This document shows positions 32,234-44,494 of a stretch of 64,000 nucleotides of DNA, piece after piece (the stretch's first letter is position 1; each line of letters opens with the position of its first letter). The DNA is from Conoideocrella luteorostrata (Eukaryota; Ascomycota; Sordariomycetes; Hypocreales; Clavicipitaceae): the NCBI GenBank assembly GCA_032433595.1, contig JASWJB010000045.1:62001-126000 (forward strand). The letters are read 5' to 3'. Position numbers and translations under genes: made by a program. The notes below the pieces were generated by a model, which was not told the origin of the DNA, searched no databases, and saw only the letters and a list, made by a program, of their open reading frames with translations.

Positions 32234-35200
32234 TCAATGTTATTTGCTCACTTCCTTTTGGTTGTTTCATGCTAAACATTTAAGCGCGCATTTCTGGTCT
32301 GTTCTTGCGGAAGCGGAGTTATGGTCTGGGATTTTCACGTAGCAATCATTTAACCCACCCCAACCCACTGGGTTGTCAATCATATAATGAAGTAAACTTC
32401 TCTCATGCGGTGTATTCTGTACTGAGGGTAAATACCCTCTTACACTAATCGGCCCCCATCGACATTATTGCACGCGAAGATTCACGTGAACTGGACTTTG
32501 CCTCCAGCCGCTTGTCCGCCGAGAGTCTACCGCAGCACTCGACTCTACAGAGCACTCTGTACTCCGTACCATACGATGCTATGATGCTAGGAATCAAAGA
32601 TACTTATGTGATGCAAATTGCGGGTCCGGAAGCCATTTTAGGCCTGCCTATGCCGAATAAGCGTACAAATAGTGCGCCTGTTGACCCCTGCCGCAGCCAT
32701 CATAAGCAGCAACCCACGGGTCAGTTACAAGCGTGGTATGGACGGCAGCGATTGTCGAGACAGATTACCGGATAACTACTCCGTAGACTGTCGAGACAGC
32801 CGATGCAATGCAGCCATTCATCCGGTTCCGGACACACCAGACCAAACATCATGCGGAGTACGGATTACTTGTGCGTGCAACGATACAGCATTCGCGCTAC
32901 TCCGTATTGTGAACGCCCTTGGAACTTTCCTCTTGCCGCTCATATCCACCCACGCATGCAACAGGTCACAAGACCTTCATCACGCATGATTACGACGATA
33001 AATGGACAGACTGTACCCCGTCATGTACGATACGGATTAAATTGTCGCTTCACATCGGCCGGATGCTAATGCGGCTGAAACGGACGTGTTCACAAACAAT
33101 GGACATGTTAAGAATGACTGTGACATTTTTGCCTCTCCGCCTCACTTAGGGTTCAGACAGAGATTGGTGCATATTACGTAGTCGGTGATCTCAATCAATT
33201 ACTGTTGCAGGGTAAGCAGGTAGACAGACGAAGAAGCTGTCGACCTGTGGAAAGTTAATAGTCAGGTCGGGCGGCGGGATTGCAGGTCCCCCAAATCTTC
33301 ACACATATCGACGTAGCACATGCAATATTGTACTCCCTGCCAGGGGCGGAATCAAGCGGTGCCACTAGGCTGCAGCCAGGAAAATAAAAGCAAACAGCCA
33401 AAAGAGGCTGCGGTTGGCAGCTTGCAATTGGACTCGCTTAGCCATGTATAATTGAGGAGCCACGCGGGGGTTCCTGCTAGTGCTTCCGCAGCACACGGCG
33501 ACGGCCCTCGCGGCCTGCAGGTCTCAAGTGCAAGGTCGATCAGTCCATGGCGGCCTGTTGCAGAGTCATGTCTGCAGATAAGCCTTCAATGTAACTCCGT
33601 ATAGTGCAATATTTCACGGAGTAATTCCTTTGTTCCGTCACATTTATTTGTGGGTTTGCTTCACCAGTTCGTCGAAATCGTAGCCGTACGGAGGAGTGGT
33701 GGCGGATGGGATCATCTCTCGTGCCTCGCCTGGCACTTCCTCAAGGATAACCCATTCATCGACAGCTTGCGCCTCATTCTTTTGATTTACCGTTCTGCTG
33801 ATCGTGGCTCATTTCGAAGATGATTGCGGCAACGGGGGAGCTCCAGGATGACGTGTCGCAAAAACCAGGGTCAGACTTGGTGCGGAGAGCTGGCTTAGTA
33901 TGTATTGCACAACTAGAGCTAGTAGCTCCCAAAGGTTCAGACGGTGAGTGTTGTGAGTGGCTTCTGATCTACGGAGCATTTAAAGGAGTTCCTCACTGCT
34001 GAAATTCGATGTTCCTGCCGCCGCCGGATAAGGCGTTTGCGTTGCGTTTGCGGCTCATTGCCTCGCGTTACGTCGCGTTGTCCTAAGATGTTTGCTGTGC
34101 TTTGCAATCCTTGAGCGTGACAAACATGGTCGGGGAGAAATAGGAGACGAGTGGATTATTGTTATTATTATGGGTATGGATGGGTTGGGGCTGGCTGAGC
34201 TGAAGCCATTGATTCATCAACCACTCTCTGTTGAAGGAATTTTCCGTGCTGCATCAGTGCATCTCGTGACTGCTGCCAGTTCAGGTCAGGTCCAGGCTAG
34301 TTACACATGGTTTACACGCCTGCTGCTGATCTGTCAGCAAACAAGTTTGCCGTTGAAGATCCAAACAAAAGCGAAGCAGACTGTGGGGTCTGGTGGCTGT
34401 TATTCATTAAATAAAAACTCGAGTATTGGACCGTACTTGAGTACCACGTACCTACGTAGGTACCCAAGGCATGTTTGAAGGTGTACTGAGTGTGTACTGC
34501 TGAAGTCCAGACGGGGTATTGCCAAAACGCGCTGTGATGCTCCATACAATCCTCCGTACTCCGTACATTTGATCTGATGAAGAAACCAGGCTCTTTTTCG
34601 CCCAATGCCAGACCCGCATTTGGCTGCCAGCTGCCAGTACTATGTGTATTGCTGGGTAATAGTTATACACTATGTACTTGCCTAGGTACGTATTGGTGCA
34701 ATAATCATGTATGACTGGTACTCCCGTCCAGTCCCGTCAACCTGCGCCGCTCCGTGGCAGCCCGCACTACAGCTGGCAGGAGTAGTTACTATCTAGTTGG
34801 CACTCCAGGCAGACCCAAGCCTAATGCGCTAGTCAACCCTTCTTGCACAGTGAACTAACTGTCTGGCGTCGGTCGACATCCGAAGATGTCTGCTCGAGCT
34901 ATTGAGGCCATCCTGACTCTTGCACAACTTGACACCTGCAGCCCTTGGGGATTGCCTCGTCCTTTCAACTGGGTCCACCCAGCGCACTGCGCGGATTGCC
35001 ATTAAAGGAGGGTCTCTTTGCGCTGTTCTTCGCTTCGTCTTCAACATCGTTATTGTACAATACTTTCTTTTTCGCTGCGGTGCCACCCAACCCCTGACCA
35101 AAAAAAAAAAAATTACCACCAGACTGGGCCGGCGCGGAACACGAGGCTACCGGGGCCGCATGGTTGAAAAACACCAGGTCGAGCAAGGCTCCATTCACAA

Positions 35201-35451
35201 CCCCAGTCAGGGTGTCTCGCGCCTTTGTATCCGGAATCCCGTCAAAGGCATTGGCGTATCTCTTCACACCCAATCTTGCCTACCGGACGCCCCTTGTGCT
35301 ACTACGACGGCTTAGACAGCCTGTCAATCTATCTCTTACTGGTTAATCATACCCTCTCTGAATCTCGCCTGCCGCTGCCGTCCGCCGTCGAGTTTCCATG
35401 TCGCCTCGAAGCTCCATAAAACTTTCCAATTAAAAGCACTGCTCACTGGCC
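32234..35451. other. Extended upstream region of the Zn2Cys6 regulator gene
   Basis: About 3.2 kb without a supported gene. Exact TACTCCGTA copies occur at 32560, 32777, 32898 and 34557. Poly-A (35099-35112) and CT-rich sequence near the gene suggest a long leader. The region probably includes promoter elements of the transcription factor; developmental regulators in fungi often have long upstream regions. Confidence 0.5.
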
Positions 35452-38400
35452 ATGGCTTCAGACGACCTGGGCGCGGCTCAGGACGTCGCTGTTGGCGTTG
35501 GTCTTCTGAATCCAAGTAATAATACCACAGGTTCTCCTAATAATGCTCCGGTTTCTGGTCCTAGTCCCGGTCCCGGTCTTGGCCCTGATCCTGATACTGC
35601 CACGCCCGGCAATGCCACCGCAGCTGCAGCTGTATCAAGCTTCAGTGCCGTTCACAGCTCTGCGGCGATCACGAGAGCTTCCTCTCCTCTGGCTACCTCA
35701 ATATCGGCAGTAGACTCAATACCTACGACAACGATAGCGATAGCGACAACGAGCACGGGTTCGGCTTTGACATCGACATCGACTTCGACTGCCGCTACAA
35801 CCGCAGCGACAGCAGCGACCAAGACCGACGAACCAGCTCCAGAATCTTCCACAGGCCAGGCTACTAGCCCTCAAGCTGCGGTACAAACATCGACGTCGGT
35901 ATCCGAATCGCCCGCTACTGTCGCCGCTCCTGCTCCTGCTCCTGCTCCCACCTCACAGCCTCAGCAGAACGGCGACAGCAAGGCATCCGAGACAGACTCC
36001 GAGATGGCTAGCTACAGACCAGCCTTCACAGCCCACCATGGGCTCTCCGTGAGCTATGCTGCTGCTGCTCCTACGATCCCTTCATCTACACATTTGGCCT
36101 CTTCCGTCCCTTCAGATGCATCTGCCTACGCGTCACCTGCAGGTATGACGAGCACGCAGTACGCCTCGTATCCTGCGAGCACAGGTGTCTCGCACGCGAA
36201 TGAAGGCTATAGAGTTAGTCCGGTCTCAAGTAATGGCCCAATGTCTCTTCCCAGCATGCGGACGATCGATGCCATGTCACAAAGGGTCAGCCCAACTCAC
36301 GCGCAACATCATCCAATGTCAATGAGCATGAATGCTTCGTTGACCCCTGTGTCCAGCAGTCCATCGTACTATACGCCCCAACATGCACTGTCTGTTCCTT
36401 CAAACTACAGTCTCCCTTCCGACTCTCTGGCCCGTTATCCACTGCCTCATGATCCCCGAATTCTTGGCAGCAGAGGCCCAAAAAAGGTAAATCAGCAGAT
36501 CCCGTCTTTTCTTTTTGGATGCCAACGCACTGCATTCGGACCCTGCGCCTCCTGCGGCCTTTCATAGGTTTACGAGGAAACTAATATTGGAGCTTTTTGC
36601 AGGAAATCAAACGCCGAACTAAGACAGGGTGTCTAACATGTCGAAAGCGACGAATAAAGGTTAGTGTGCTGCTACTTCGCTGTATCTTAATTGTTTTGAT
36701 TTCTTTTTGATTTCTTTTCCCGTTTCTTGTCCAGTTTCTTTTCGGCAGAACTGGAATTCTCTACATGCAAACTGCCTTTTCAAGTGATGTATTTTGATAT
36801 CAACAATAGCTTCCATGTGAAGTCGGCGGTTCAACACTTGTTGTTGTCGTGCAATAACGAAGTTTCCCAACTTGTCTGCGAGGAGATATAGATTGCGGAA
36901 CAAACATCAAACGTTAATCCGCTTGAGCACTGGGTGGGGTGGGGCCTCAAGCTATCTCATCTTGACTTCACCCACCAAAAGCTCCTCGCCGCCCCTCCAT
37001 CCTGTCACTACTGCTCGGATCTCGATTAGGATTTGTTTGATTTCGTCTCCCTTTTGCTAACACCTTCCATCAAACTTGCCCGACAATAGTGTGACGAGAC
37101 GCACCCTACATGCAATAACTGCAAAAAATCAAAGCGAGATTGCCTAGGCTACGATCCCATCTTCAGGCAGCAACCAGGAGCTCAACTTAACTCTCAAATT
37201 CAGCCGGCGCCGACTAGTCAACCAACTGTGCCCTCATCCATTCCTTCTTCCGCCACGACACACTCAACCGCTGGTGTTGGGCAAGTTTCTACCAATTCTT
37301 ACGGCAGTCAGCCGTCTATGCTCCCTAGCTCATACTCGACGACTCCTCCACCGTCAACGCTGCCCCCATCTTCCACAGCATACGCTACTTCTGTCTCATC
37401 CAGCTACAACTCCCCAGTCGTGGCTAACACAACGTCTATTAAGTCAGAGTCATCCTTTGACTTTTCGGCCCCAGCCGACCCCCTCAACAGATACTTGCCT
37501 GCGGCTCCTAGTCAAGAGCCTGCCAAACTATTCGGTGGCAAGACCTCTCCAACAGCTGCTAGTAATCTTCCTGGACGTAAGTTCTTATGTGGATTCATCT
37601 AAGCTTTATTTTTTTTTTGGCTAAGAATTGGTATGCTGATCGGTCTGAAGCCAAAACAATGAAGATCAACGAGATTATCGATTTGCTCGGGCCGCCTCCC
37701 CCAACCCAACAAATAAGTCACACCGAAGAAACCTTCCACGAAATCACAAAAGTTTACCATGAAATGTATGCCGGCGGCTTGAGCGCATTCTTGGAGACGA
37801 CTTGGTATTATTTTGTGGAGAACGGGAAAATGACGTTTCCCAAAGACGCCAACCTGATGGAGCATATGGCTACATTTCTGAAAATCCTGGAAGCTGTCAA
37901 AGCAAACGACCATTCCCAAATGGCTTATTCCGGCGTGCTGGAGACAAGAATTGTGTGGGAGCTTGCATGCACGGCTTATCAGACACCAGACCAAACCAAC
38001 CAAACCATGCGTATGGCGATGCCCCCGGACGGTGATGCTGTGGAAGCCAGGAATCGTCTTCGCGTGATTGAAACTTTGCTTTGTGGGGAGTACCTGCCCA
38101 CCAATCCCTTAGCACCACCGCTGTCTGACCCCGACGTTCATCGTAGTCGTCAATTCGATTTTTGGTTCAGCTTGGCCGAATTTGTTCGGAGGCAGGACGA
38201 CCCCGACTCTCCGCAGGCTATTAAGACAAGGGATGATGCGTTGGCTAGGATGAGGCATCTCCTGGACGGCCGAGAGAACCGCGATGTTCTTTACTCTATT
38301 GCCGTAGTACGTGAGCTTGCACCTACATACGGTCCAAGCTATGGAAGCACCCCTCAGCACGTGGATGAGAGCGATCCAAAAAACAGACTTGCAGTCGCGT

Positions 38401-38525
38401 CCAAGTTCATTCTGGACGAGGCGCAAGTCACTGGAGGCACTACTAATGTAGTACGCCGATTTAGCGACATCGCATCTCGGGCATTCGTCAACCCAGCCGT
38501 CAATGTCATCAAAAGAACGAGCTGA
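35452..38525 (+). CDS. Zn2Cys6 transcription factor, Moc3-like
   Basis: Four exons, 35452-36486, 36603-36659, 37090-37576 and 37651-38525, give 817 residues. The first ~345 residues are a Ser/Thr/Ala/Pro-rich disordered arm. The DNA-binding domain is assembled across exons 2-3: KRRTKTGCLTCRKRRIK, then CDETHPTCNNCKKSKRDC, giving the six zinc cysteines at 355, 358, 365, 372, 375 and 382 (C-x2-C-x6-C-x6-C-x2-C-x6-C). A Ser/Pro linker and a helical C-terminal region (INEIIDLLGPPPP; HEMYAGGLSAFLETTWYYFV) resemble the fungal-specific effector domain. S. pombe Moc3 is the nearest family I recall, but that name is inference. The 430-base intron (36660-37089) between the second and third cysteines is far longer than others in the window. 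Confidence 0.88.
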
Positions 38526-39471
38526 ATTGGGAAAGGGGAATCGCTATGACCATCTCGGCGATCGCTCATTATTTACCACTTGACACCAGAACGATTCCCG
38601 CTAAAACACATATTTAGCCTGTTTATTCTGTTATTGAAGCATCTCTTTGAAAAGCATGGCGAGGATTCACAAAAGTTTGTCACCAACTAGATTTTTATTT
38701 TTATTTTCATTTTTATCTATGGCGTTGGGCTCCCTAAGCAAAAACTGCTGCAGGGTTATCTTGATCGAGGATATTATTTTTAGTACTATTTGTTTACCTG
38801 ACCTACATTTCAGATGCCCCGGCGTTTTGGGTTCGGTTGGCATTCGCCATCATCAGTCGGTTTCCACGGACCGACGCTGCATTTTTTTGTTTATCTTGTT
38901 GCAAACTGCCGTCATCTACTACTGGATGGACCTGTACTGTAGATATTTGGATCTGCCTCGTAGGAGAGACCGGCCCCATTGTTCTTCGATTCGTGGAAGA
39001 CGGAATATGAGTGTGTTGGTTTCCATGCTGACGGTCTGGCTTCAGTAATGTACAACTTATGGTGGATTCGAATAGAAAGAGTGTCAACAATGCCAAGAGG
39101 TGGCTGACGCAGACCTTAGATCATAGATGGAATACTTGCAATATAGTATCATAAAACGATAAGACTTGACTTGTCTTCTGCTACGTACCCCTCTTGTCGT
39201 CCTTATTCAATTTCTTCTCCCTGTAAGTGCGGCTACGAGAGTTTTGCCGTAACTTGGATATCTTTACGTATAGCTCATTTTATGTTTGCGCCCTGAATGC
39301 CGCACTCATGTTATACACACGCCTTGATATATGTGGAGCGTATGTATTTTATCATAACCTCATACATATTTCTTGTCACTATCATAAATATCCTTTCTTG
39401 GTATCTTGGTATCCAAAATGCAACAAAACACGCTATATAAAGAAATCGATTGATACATGTACGCACGACAG
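38526..39471. other. Convergent intergenic region
   Basis: Between the 3' ends of the zinc-cluster gene and the multicopper oxidase gene. A/T-rich, with T-runs near 38694-38720. No gene, repeat or RNA is recognised. Confidence 0.5.
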
Positions 39472-41610
39472 TTAAAAGTGACCATACCAAATGCTGTCAT
39501 CTGGTCGCATGCCTGATGCTACCCCTTTGAGACTGCACATAGCTTTTCGATGTGCATCTACTTTCCATTTGCTAACCACCTCGCTTTGAACCAGTAGCTG
39601 CATCACCATCCCTGACTCTGCATGCCACATATTATGGCAGTGAAATGTCCATAGGCCCGGATTGTCCAGTACAACGCGTATTATAGCCCACGAGTAGGCT
39701 TCAACAGTTACCGTGTCGCGGCGGAGAGGATTCTCAGGCACGCCACCATGTTCTGCCAGGTAGTTCTCGAATGTGGCTGCCGTTGGGGGGTATCCGCTCT
39801 GGGCTTGAGCCATGAGGAAAAATTTGTGTCCGTGTAGATGAAACGGATGAGCGCCGTCGTCAAAGTTATTGATGGATATATCTACTGTACGGACGCCTTT
39901 GGTTTGTAGGACAAACTCATGATCTCTGTTGAAGACTTTATCATTGATGGCTACAGGGGTATCGAGGGACGTAACATCGCGACTTGCTGACAGATATCGA
40001 TGCAGAGAAGGATGCGTTGCGTTTGGATGCCACGTAGACTCGTTGAAGAAGCCCCGAGCTAGAGCCCAGTCTCCAATCTGGAAGTTCGCTCTTAAAATCA
40101 TGAAATGGTCTGCTGACGGAGGGGTTATATGCTGCACTGGGTGTAGCGAAGAAGTATTGAGATCTCTGCAAATGACTTCAGCTGCTTCTGACCAGTCTTT
40201 GCTCTTGGGATCTTCTGTGAGAGCTCTTGATTCTGGGGAGATATATCGCACGATGCCACGAATCTCGGCCTGCAGACGTTTGTTCTTTGTTGTGAAGCAG
40301 CGCGAAACCATCCTGGCACGGAGCCAATATGCGTCTTGTGTGGTAACGTTGGTCTCGACGACGATGCTGTAACGCTGTGCAGGTAATATGTTCAGCCGAT
40401 GAAATGGCTCTGGGTGAACATCTGTTCCATCAACTTCGGTGATGTAGAAAGGGTGCTCGTCAATCTGGATCTGAAACTCTGCAAAAGCCCCAACGTTAAT
40501 AAATCGTAAACGGTGTCGTTGGCCCGCTGTCAAGTCAAATATTGGGTTGGACGTGTTGCTACTATCGCAACGCCAGCCAGTGAAATCGTCACAGCTCCGC
40601 ATCCCACGCCCGTTGAGGAGTGGATTGTCTGGGACTGGCTCATCATTCTCTTTATCGGGCTGTAGATAGTCCATTAACAACTCCGATGTAGTATTGTGGT
40701 AATGGTCTTGGACCATGATGACCCGGTCTGTTGCATAATCCAGCTCTTGAGTTGAGTGTTCATCTGGTGAATGAACGACAACGGGGCCTAGTAATCCGTC
40801 TGAAGCTTGAGCACTATGGTGTGCATGATACCAATATGTGCCGGACTGGCCGCGCACGTCGAACTGGTACGTGAAGTTGGAGCCGGGAGCAATTGGACAT
40901 TGTGTCACGCCAACGGTGCCGTCCATGAAATTGGTCCCATTCTGGAACAAACCATGAAAGTGAATAGACGTAGCGTTGACAGCCTTGTTTTGCACCTGAA
41001 CGATGATGGTATCGCCTTCGTTGCATTCTACCAAGGGACCAGGAAACTGGTTGTTGATGAGAATCATGGGTCGATAAATGCCGTCAGGATTCAACTCGGT
41101 GTCTGCAATGGTCCAAAAATACATCCGAGTTACTGGCGCTGCGGCGAGGTCCCACGATGGTGAAAGCACATACTCGGAGCCTTGTCTTAGTCGTGGAGCA
41201 CTGGGTATACCTTCGTGATAGTGAATAGTGTGAGAAGCGCCACCGTTGTTCTCTTTGGTGGGATCACCGTGAGTATCCTTGCTTCCATCTCCAAGGCCAC
41301 TATCTTCGTGGACGTTAGGTTGACCTTCCTTCCAAGAACTTCGAGTCCCTTTTGGAGGGAAATTTAGTATAACTCCAGCCAGGCCCAGGATTATGGCGAC
41401 AAAGAGGAGACTGAATTTGCAAAACCCAAGCTCACGCCGGCGCGCTGTCCCAGGACCCTGTTCAAGCCGCCAGGCGGGCGCACTGCCTGCAGAAAAGGAA
41501 GGGGCTACAGCTGCCTGGGTGCTTCCTTCTTGTTCCGTCTCGTGAGCAAGAAATGGCTGTTCTTCCTCTGCCTGTGGTCCAGATTCAACATCGCCCTCTC
41601 CTCGAGGCAT
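39472..41610 (-). CDS. Membrane-anchored multicopper oxidase (laccase-like)
   Basis: Intronless frame of 712 residues. A ~60-residue acidic/polar N-terminus is followed by one hydrophobic span (about 61-84, LGFCKFSLLFVAIILGLAGV), predicting a type II anchor with the enzyme outside or luminal, instead of the cleaved signal peptide of usual laccases. All copper motifs are present: IHFHGLFQNG (about 216), GTYWYHAHHS, HPFHLHGHKFFL and WTFHCHNMWHAESGM. The residue ten after the type-1 Cys is Met, the ligand seen in lower-potential multicopper oxidases. Several NxT/S sites lie in the cupredoxin part. The family couples one-electron oxidation of phenols or metals to O2 reduction. It could act in pigment, wall or metal metabolism; the substrate is not visible. 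Divergent from the downstream phosphatase gene. Confidence 0.92.
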   Translation of the reverse strand: MPRGEGDVESGPQAEEEQPFLAHETEQEGSTQAAVAPSFSAGSAPAWRLEQGPGTARRRELGFCKFSLLFVAIILGLAGVILNFPPKGTRSSWKEGQPNVHEDSGLGDGSKDTHGDPTKENNGGASHTIHYHEGIPSAPRLRQGSEYVLSPSWDLAAAPVTRMYFWTIADTELNPDGIYRPMILINNQFPGPLVECNEGDTIIVQVQNKAVNATSIHFHGLFQNGTNFMDGTVGVTQCPIAPGSNFTYQFDVRGQSGTYWYHAHHSAQASDGLLGPVVVHSPDEHSTQELDYATDRVIMVQDHYHNTTSELLMDYLQPDKENDEPVPDNPLLNGRGMRSCDDFTGWRCDSSNTSNPIFDLTAGQRHRLRFINVGAFAEFQIQIDEHPFYITEVDGTDVHPEPFHRLNILPAQRYSIVVETNVTTQDAYWLRARMVSRCFTTKNKRLQAEIRGIVRYISPESRALTEDPKSKDWSEAAEVICRDLNTSSLHPVQHITPPSADHFMILRANFQIGDWALARGFFNESTWHPNATHPSLHRYLSASRDVTSLDTPVAINDKVFNRDHEFVLQTKGVRTVDISINNFDDGAHPFHLHGHKFFLMAQAQSGYPPTAATFENYLAEHGGVPENPLRRDTVTVEAYSWAIIRVVLDNPGLWTFHCHNMWHAESGMVMQLLVQSEVVSKWKVDAHRKAMCSLKGVASGMRPDDSIWYGHF

Positions 41611-43152
41611 GTTGCGGGATCGAAAGCAGCACGCTCGAACGTTGGCTCAACAATGTCCCGCTGGCCTAAAACGATATCAACTCTTAGCCCAGTTCTTGAT
41701 TTGTTTAGGATATCTGCTATCGAGGCTCGCATATTCTGATAGAGAACGTGGCCCCCGTCTTTCACGCTCCGCGGACCACAGCCGCGCAAGCCAGTGGCAG
41801 CGATGGTATGAACCCGGTAGCCAATGCGGACAGCAGCAACTTGGATTACCTTGGCAAGCTGGGGTTCGTTCGGAACAGCGGCATGTCAGGTACGAGCGGG
41901 AAGAGTGGACTGAACCACACCAACACTCGTGAATCGAGTCTTTGTTAAGGGACAAACAAAACCAAAACGTTCGAAGAACGTTATTCGAAGATGCGCGTGG
42001 TGAAGCTGTGAGATACTATTGGGCGATGGACAAGGTCACCCCACTGGACCAAGAAAAAGAGGGCAGAGGCGTCACCGAGTTGAATATGGAATGGTCGAAT
42101 CTGGCAACGTGCTCGACTTGATGGACAGTTGGCCTTCCTAGACGGATGAATCGGCACGCGACAATCGAAGCCACCCCTGTTTGACAAGACGGAAAGGAAG
42201 CAACTGATTGAGAGTCACCACTGAAGAGGAGAAAAGCTTACGAATTCAGTAAAGGCAGCCAGTGGCAACAGGAGCAATCGTGTTCTTTGAATAGTACAGT
42301 CTGTTCCGGAGTAGAAGCGCCAGGCTTGCCCGACGCCACACGATAAGAAGATACATACGGCTGCAAAGAAATATCCTGGAGACTGTCTCCGCATACCAAA
42401 ATTCTACGTTTGTCCCACGTGCTGCAATATTGCTGTCGGTGGTGTTATTTCGAGTGGCATGCGCCGATCCTCAAGTCTCCATAATTATAGACCTTTTGCG
42501 AAGAACCTGATTGCTTCCTTCACAGCGAAGCCATCGCTCGGTGTTCTTTTAGCCATCGCTCAAATGGACAGGTGAGATGATTGGATGAGCACAATGCTGT
42601 TGACAGGCCATTGCGTCGTCTTTCAACGCCCATAAGAGTGATCCACTTGTGGGTTAAATGCAGGTATCGGAGCAAGGGCCGAATACTGTAGCAAAAGGTC
42701 ACGTCCAGGATCTTGTCCCAATATCCATAATTGCTGACCTGAAGATAGGGTCGGGTGACGCCTGTACCCACGGACACAAGCCAGACCAATCCGAACAGTT
42801 GGATTGGTATTATGCTGTACCCGAGTATATACCAACCTGCCATACTCAGTCTAACGGCACCGTAAGCCCTTGCCGCCACACCCCATGTACTAGCATCACC
42901 CATCATCAGACCGGCTGGGGTAGTACTGTTAGACTTGGCGGCCGAATGAGGCTGATCATTTCCCGCCATGAGGTCAAAGAAGAGGACGGAACTGTTGAGG
43001 CAGTGCGGGACCCAAGACAGTGCTGTCGGTACCTTTAAGTATATGGCCACCCTAGAATGCTAACAACGGTTCGATCGTATTTGTAGGTCGTTCGTCTCTT
43101 GGTCAATCCAATCATCCCCCGCGACCTGCACTCTTCCGACCATAAACACAAG
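41611..43152. promoter_or_regulatory. Divergent region between oxidase and phosphatase genes
   Basis: About 1.5 kb holding both promoters. A minus-strand frame of 176 codons (43050-42520) overlaps a plus-strand frame of 126 codons; neither shows a motif, and the minus one is hydrophobic only in patches. No repeat recognised. Confidence 0.45.
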
Positions 43153-44494
43153 ATGTTGCTCCAGACTGCTGCCAGCTTCCTGGCCGTTGCCGCCGTCGTC
43201 GCCGGCACTCCTTGCAAACCTCGGGAAGAGGGATGGGAGACAAGATATACGGCCACTGGCACTGCTGATGTCGCCAAAGCTGCTGCCACGGCTAAGACCA
43301 CCAGCCCAACCAGCCATGTGAAGGGCAAGGCATTTGATCGCTTGGTGATTATATACTTCGAAAACCAGAACTACGACAAATCCTATGGCGACCGTAAGCA
43401 AGCACAACCATGCTGTATCCATGAATCGCATCCCCACACGATACTAACCATCTCCCATAGCCAACTTCAACTGGTTCACTAAGAAGGGCATCACTCTTTC
43501 CAACTACTTTGCAGTCACTCATCCCTCACAGCCTAACTACATGGCTGCGATTGCTGGCGACTATTTCGGCATGGAGAACGACAGCTTCCTGCGCTCCCCT
43601 CGCAACATCTCCACTGTCATTGACCTGCTAAATACCAAGGGTATCTCTTGGGGTCACTATCAAGAGGACCAGCCCTTCTCTGGCTTCGAGGGCCAGGGAT
43701 ACAAGAATCAGAAGAATGGTGCAAATGATTACGTCCGCAAGCACAACCCAGCCATCATGCACGACAGCATCACTCACTACGAGCAGGGGCTGTCGCAGAT
43801 CAAGAACTTATCTATGATTGACACCTCTCGCTCCATGTTCCACAAGGATCTGAAGGACAACAAGCTGCCACAGTGGATGTTCATTACTCCCAATATGACG
43901 TCAGATGGCCACGACACCTCAGTCACCGTGGCTGGTAAATGGTGCCGCCAGTTCCTTGAGCCCCTTCTGGATGACAAGAATTTCATGCAAAACACGCTTG
44001 TTCTCGTAACCTGGGACGAAAATGAAAAGTACGCGGCGCGCAACAACATTCTTGGAATTCTTCTCGGTGATGCCGTGCCCAAGGAGCTCGTTGGCACCGA
44101 GGACAAGAGTTTTTACAACCACTACTCCGAGATTGCTTCCGTCTCAGCCAACTGGGACCTCCCCACGCTTGGTCGCTGGGACGTTGGGGCCAACGTCTTC
44201 AAGATGGTGGCTGACAAGACGGGCGACAAGATCCGCAAGTGGACATCGGAGCAGCAACTGCAGAGCATGTACTGGAACTGGTCATATGCTGGCGTTTTTA
44301 ACGAGGAAGGTGGTAACCACGCATGGCCCAAGCCTAACCTCGATCTTGACAAGAGCTACAACGGTCGTCCCATCCTCCAGGCTATCAAGGACGCATACAA
44401 GGACAGTGACGCTCCCAGTTACTACAAGGATTCCGTCGAGGTGCCTGATGGACTTCACCCTCCCAAGGGATACGAGCCGGTCGAGGAGCAATAA
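43153..44494 (+). CDS. Secreted phosphatase of the PhoA-type phosphoesterase family
   Basis: Two exons, 43153-43393 and 43461-44494, give 424 residues; the 67-base intron lies after SYGD. An N-terminal signal peptide (MLLQTAASFLAVAAVVAGT) indicates secretion. Family motifs: VIIYFENQNYDKSYGD near the start of the domain, VTHPSQPNYMAAIAGD, ITPNMTSDGHDT and LVTWDENEKY, matching the phosphoesterase family that contains Aspergillus acid phosphatase PhoA and resembles phosphatidylglycerol-phospholipase-C-like enzymes. It would hydrolyse extracellular phosphate esters under phosphate scavenging, which is the family role and not shown here. The ATG is the first in frame and is followed at once by the hydrophobic core. 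Confidence 0.9.

Noticed and set aside
33820..35315. Open frames upstream of the Zn2Cys6 gene as separate genes
   Set aside because: They are short, overlap on both strands and lack recognisable features; leader or promoter sequence is more likely.
42520..43050. A 176-codon minus-strand frame in the oxidase-phosphatase gap
   Set aside because: It overlaps an opposite-strand frame of similar length, shows no motif or convincing membrane topology, and occupies the place where two promoters are needed.
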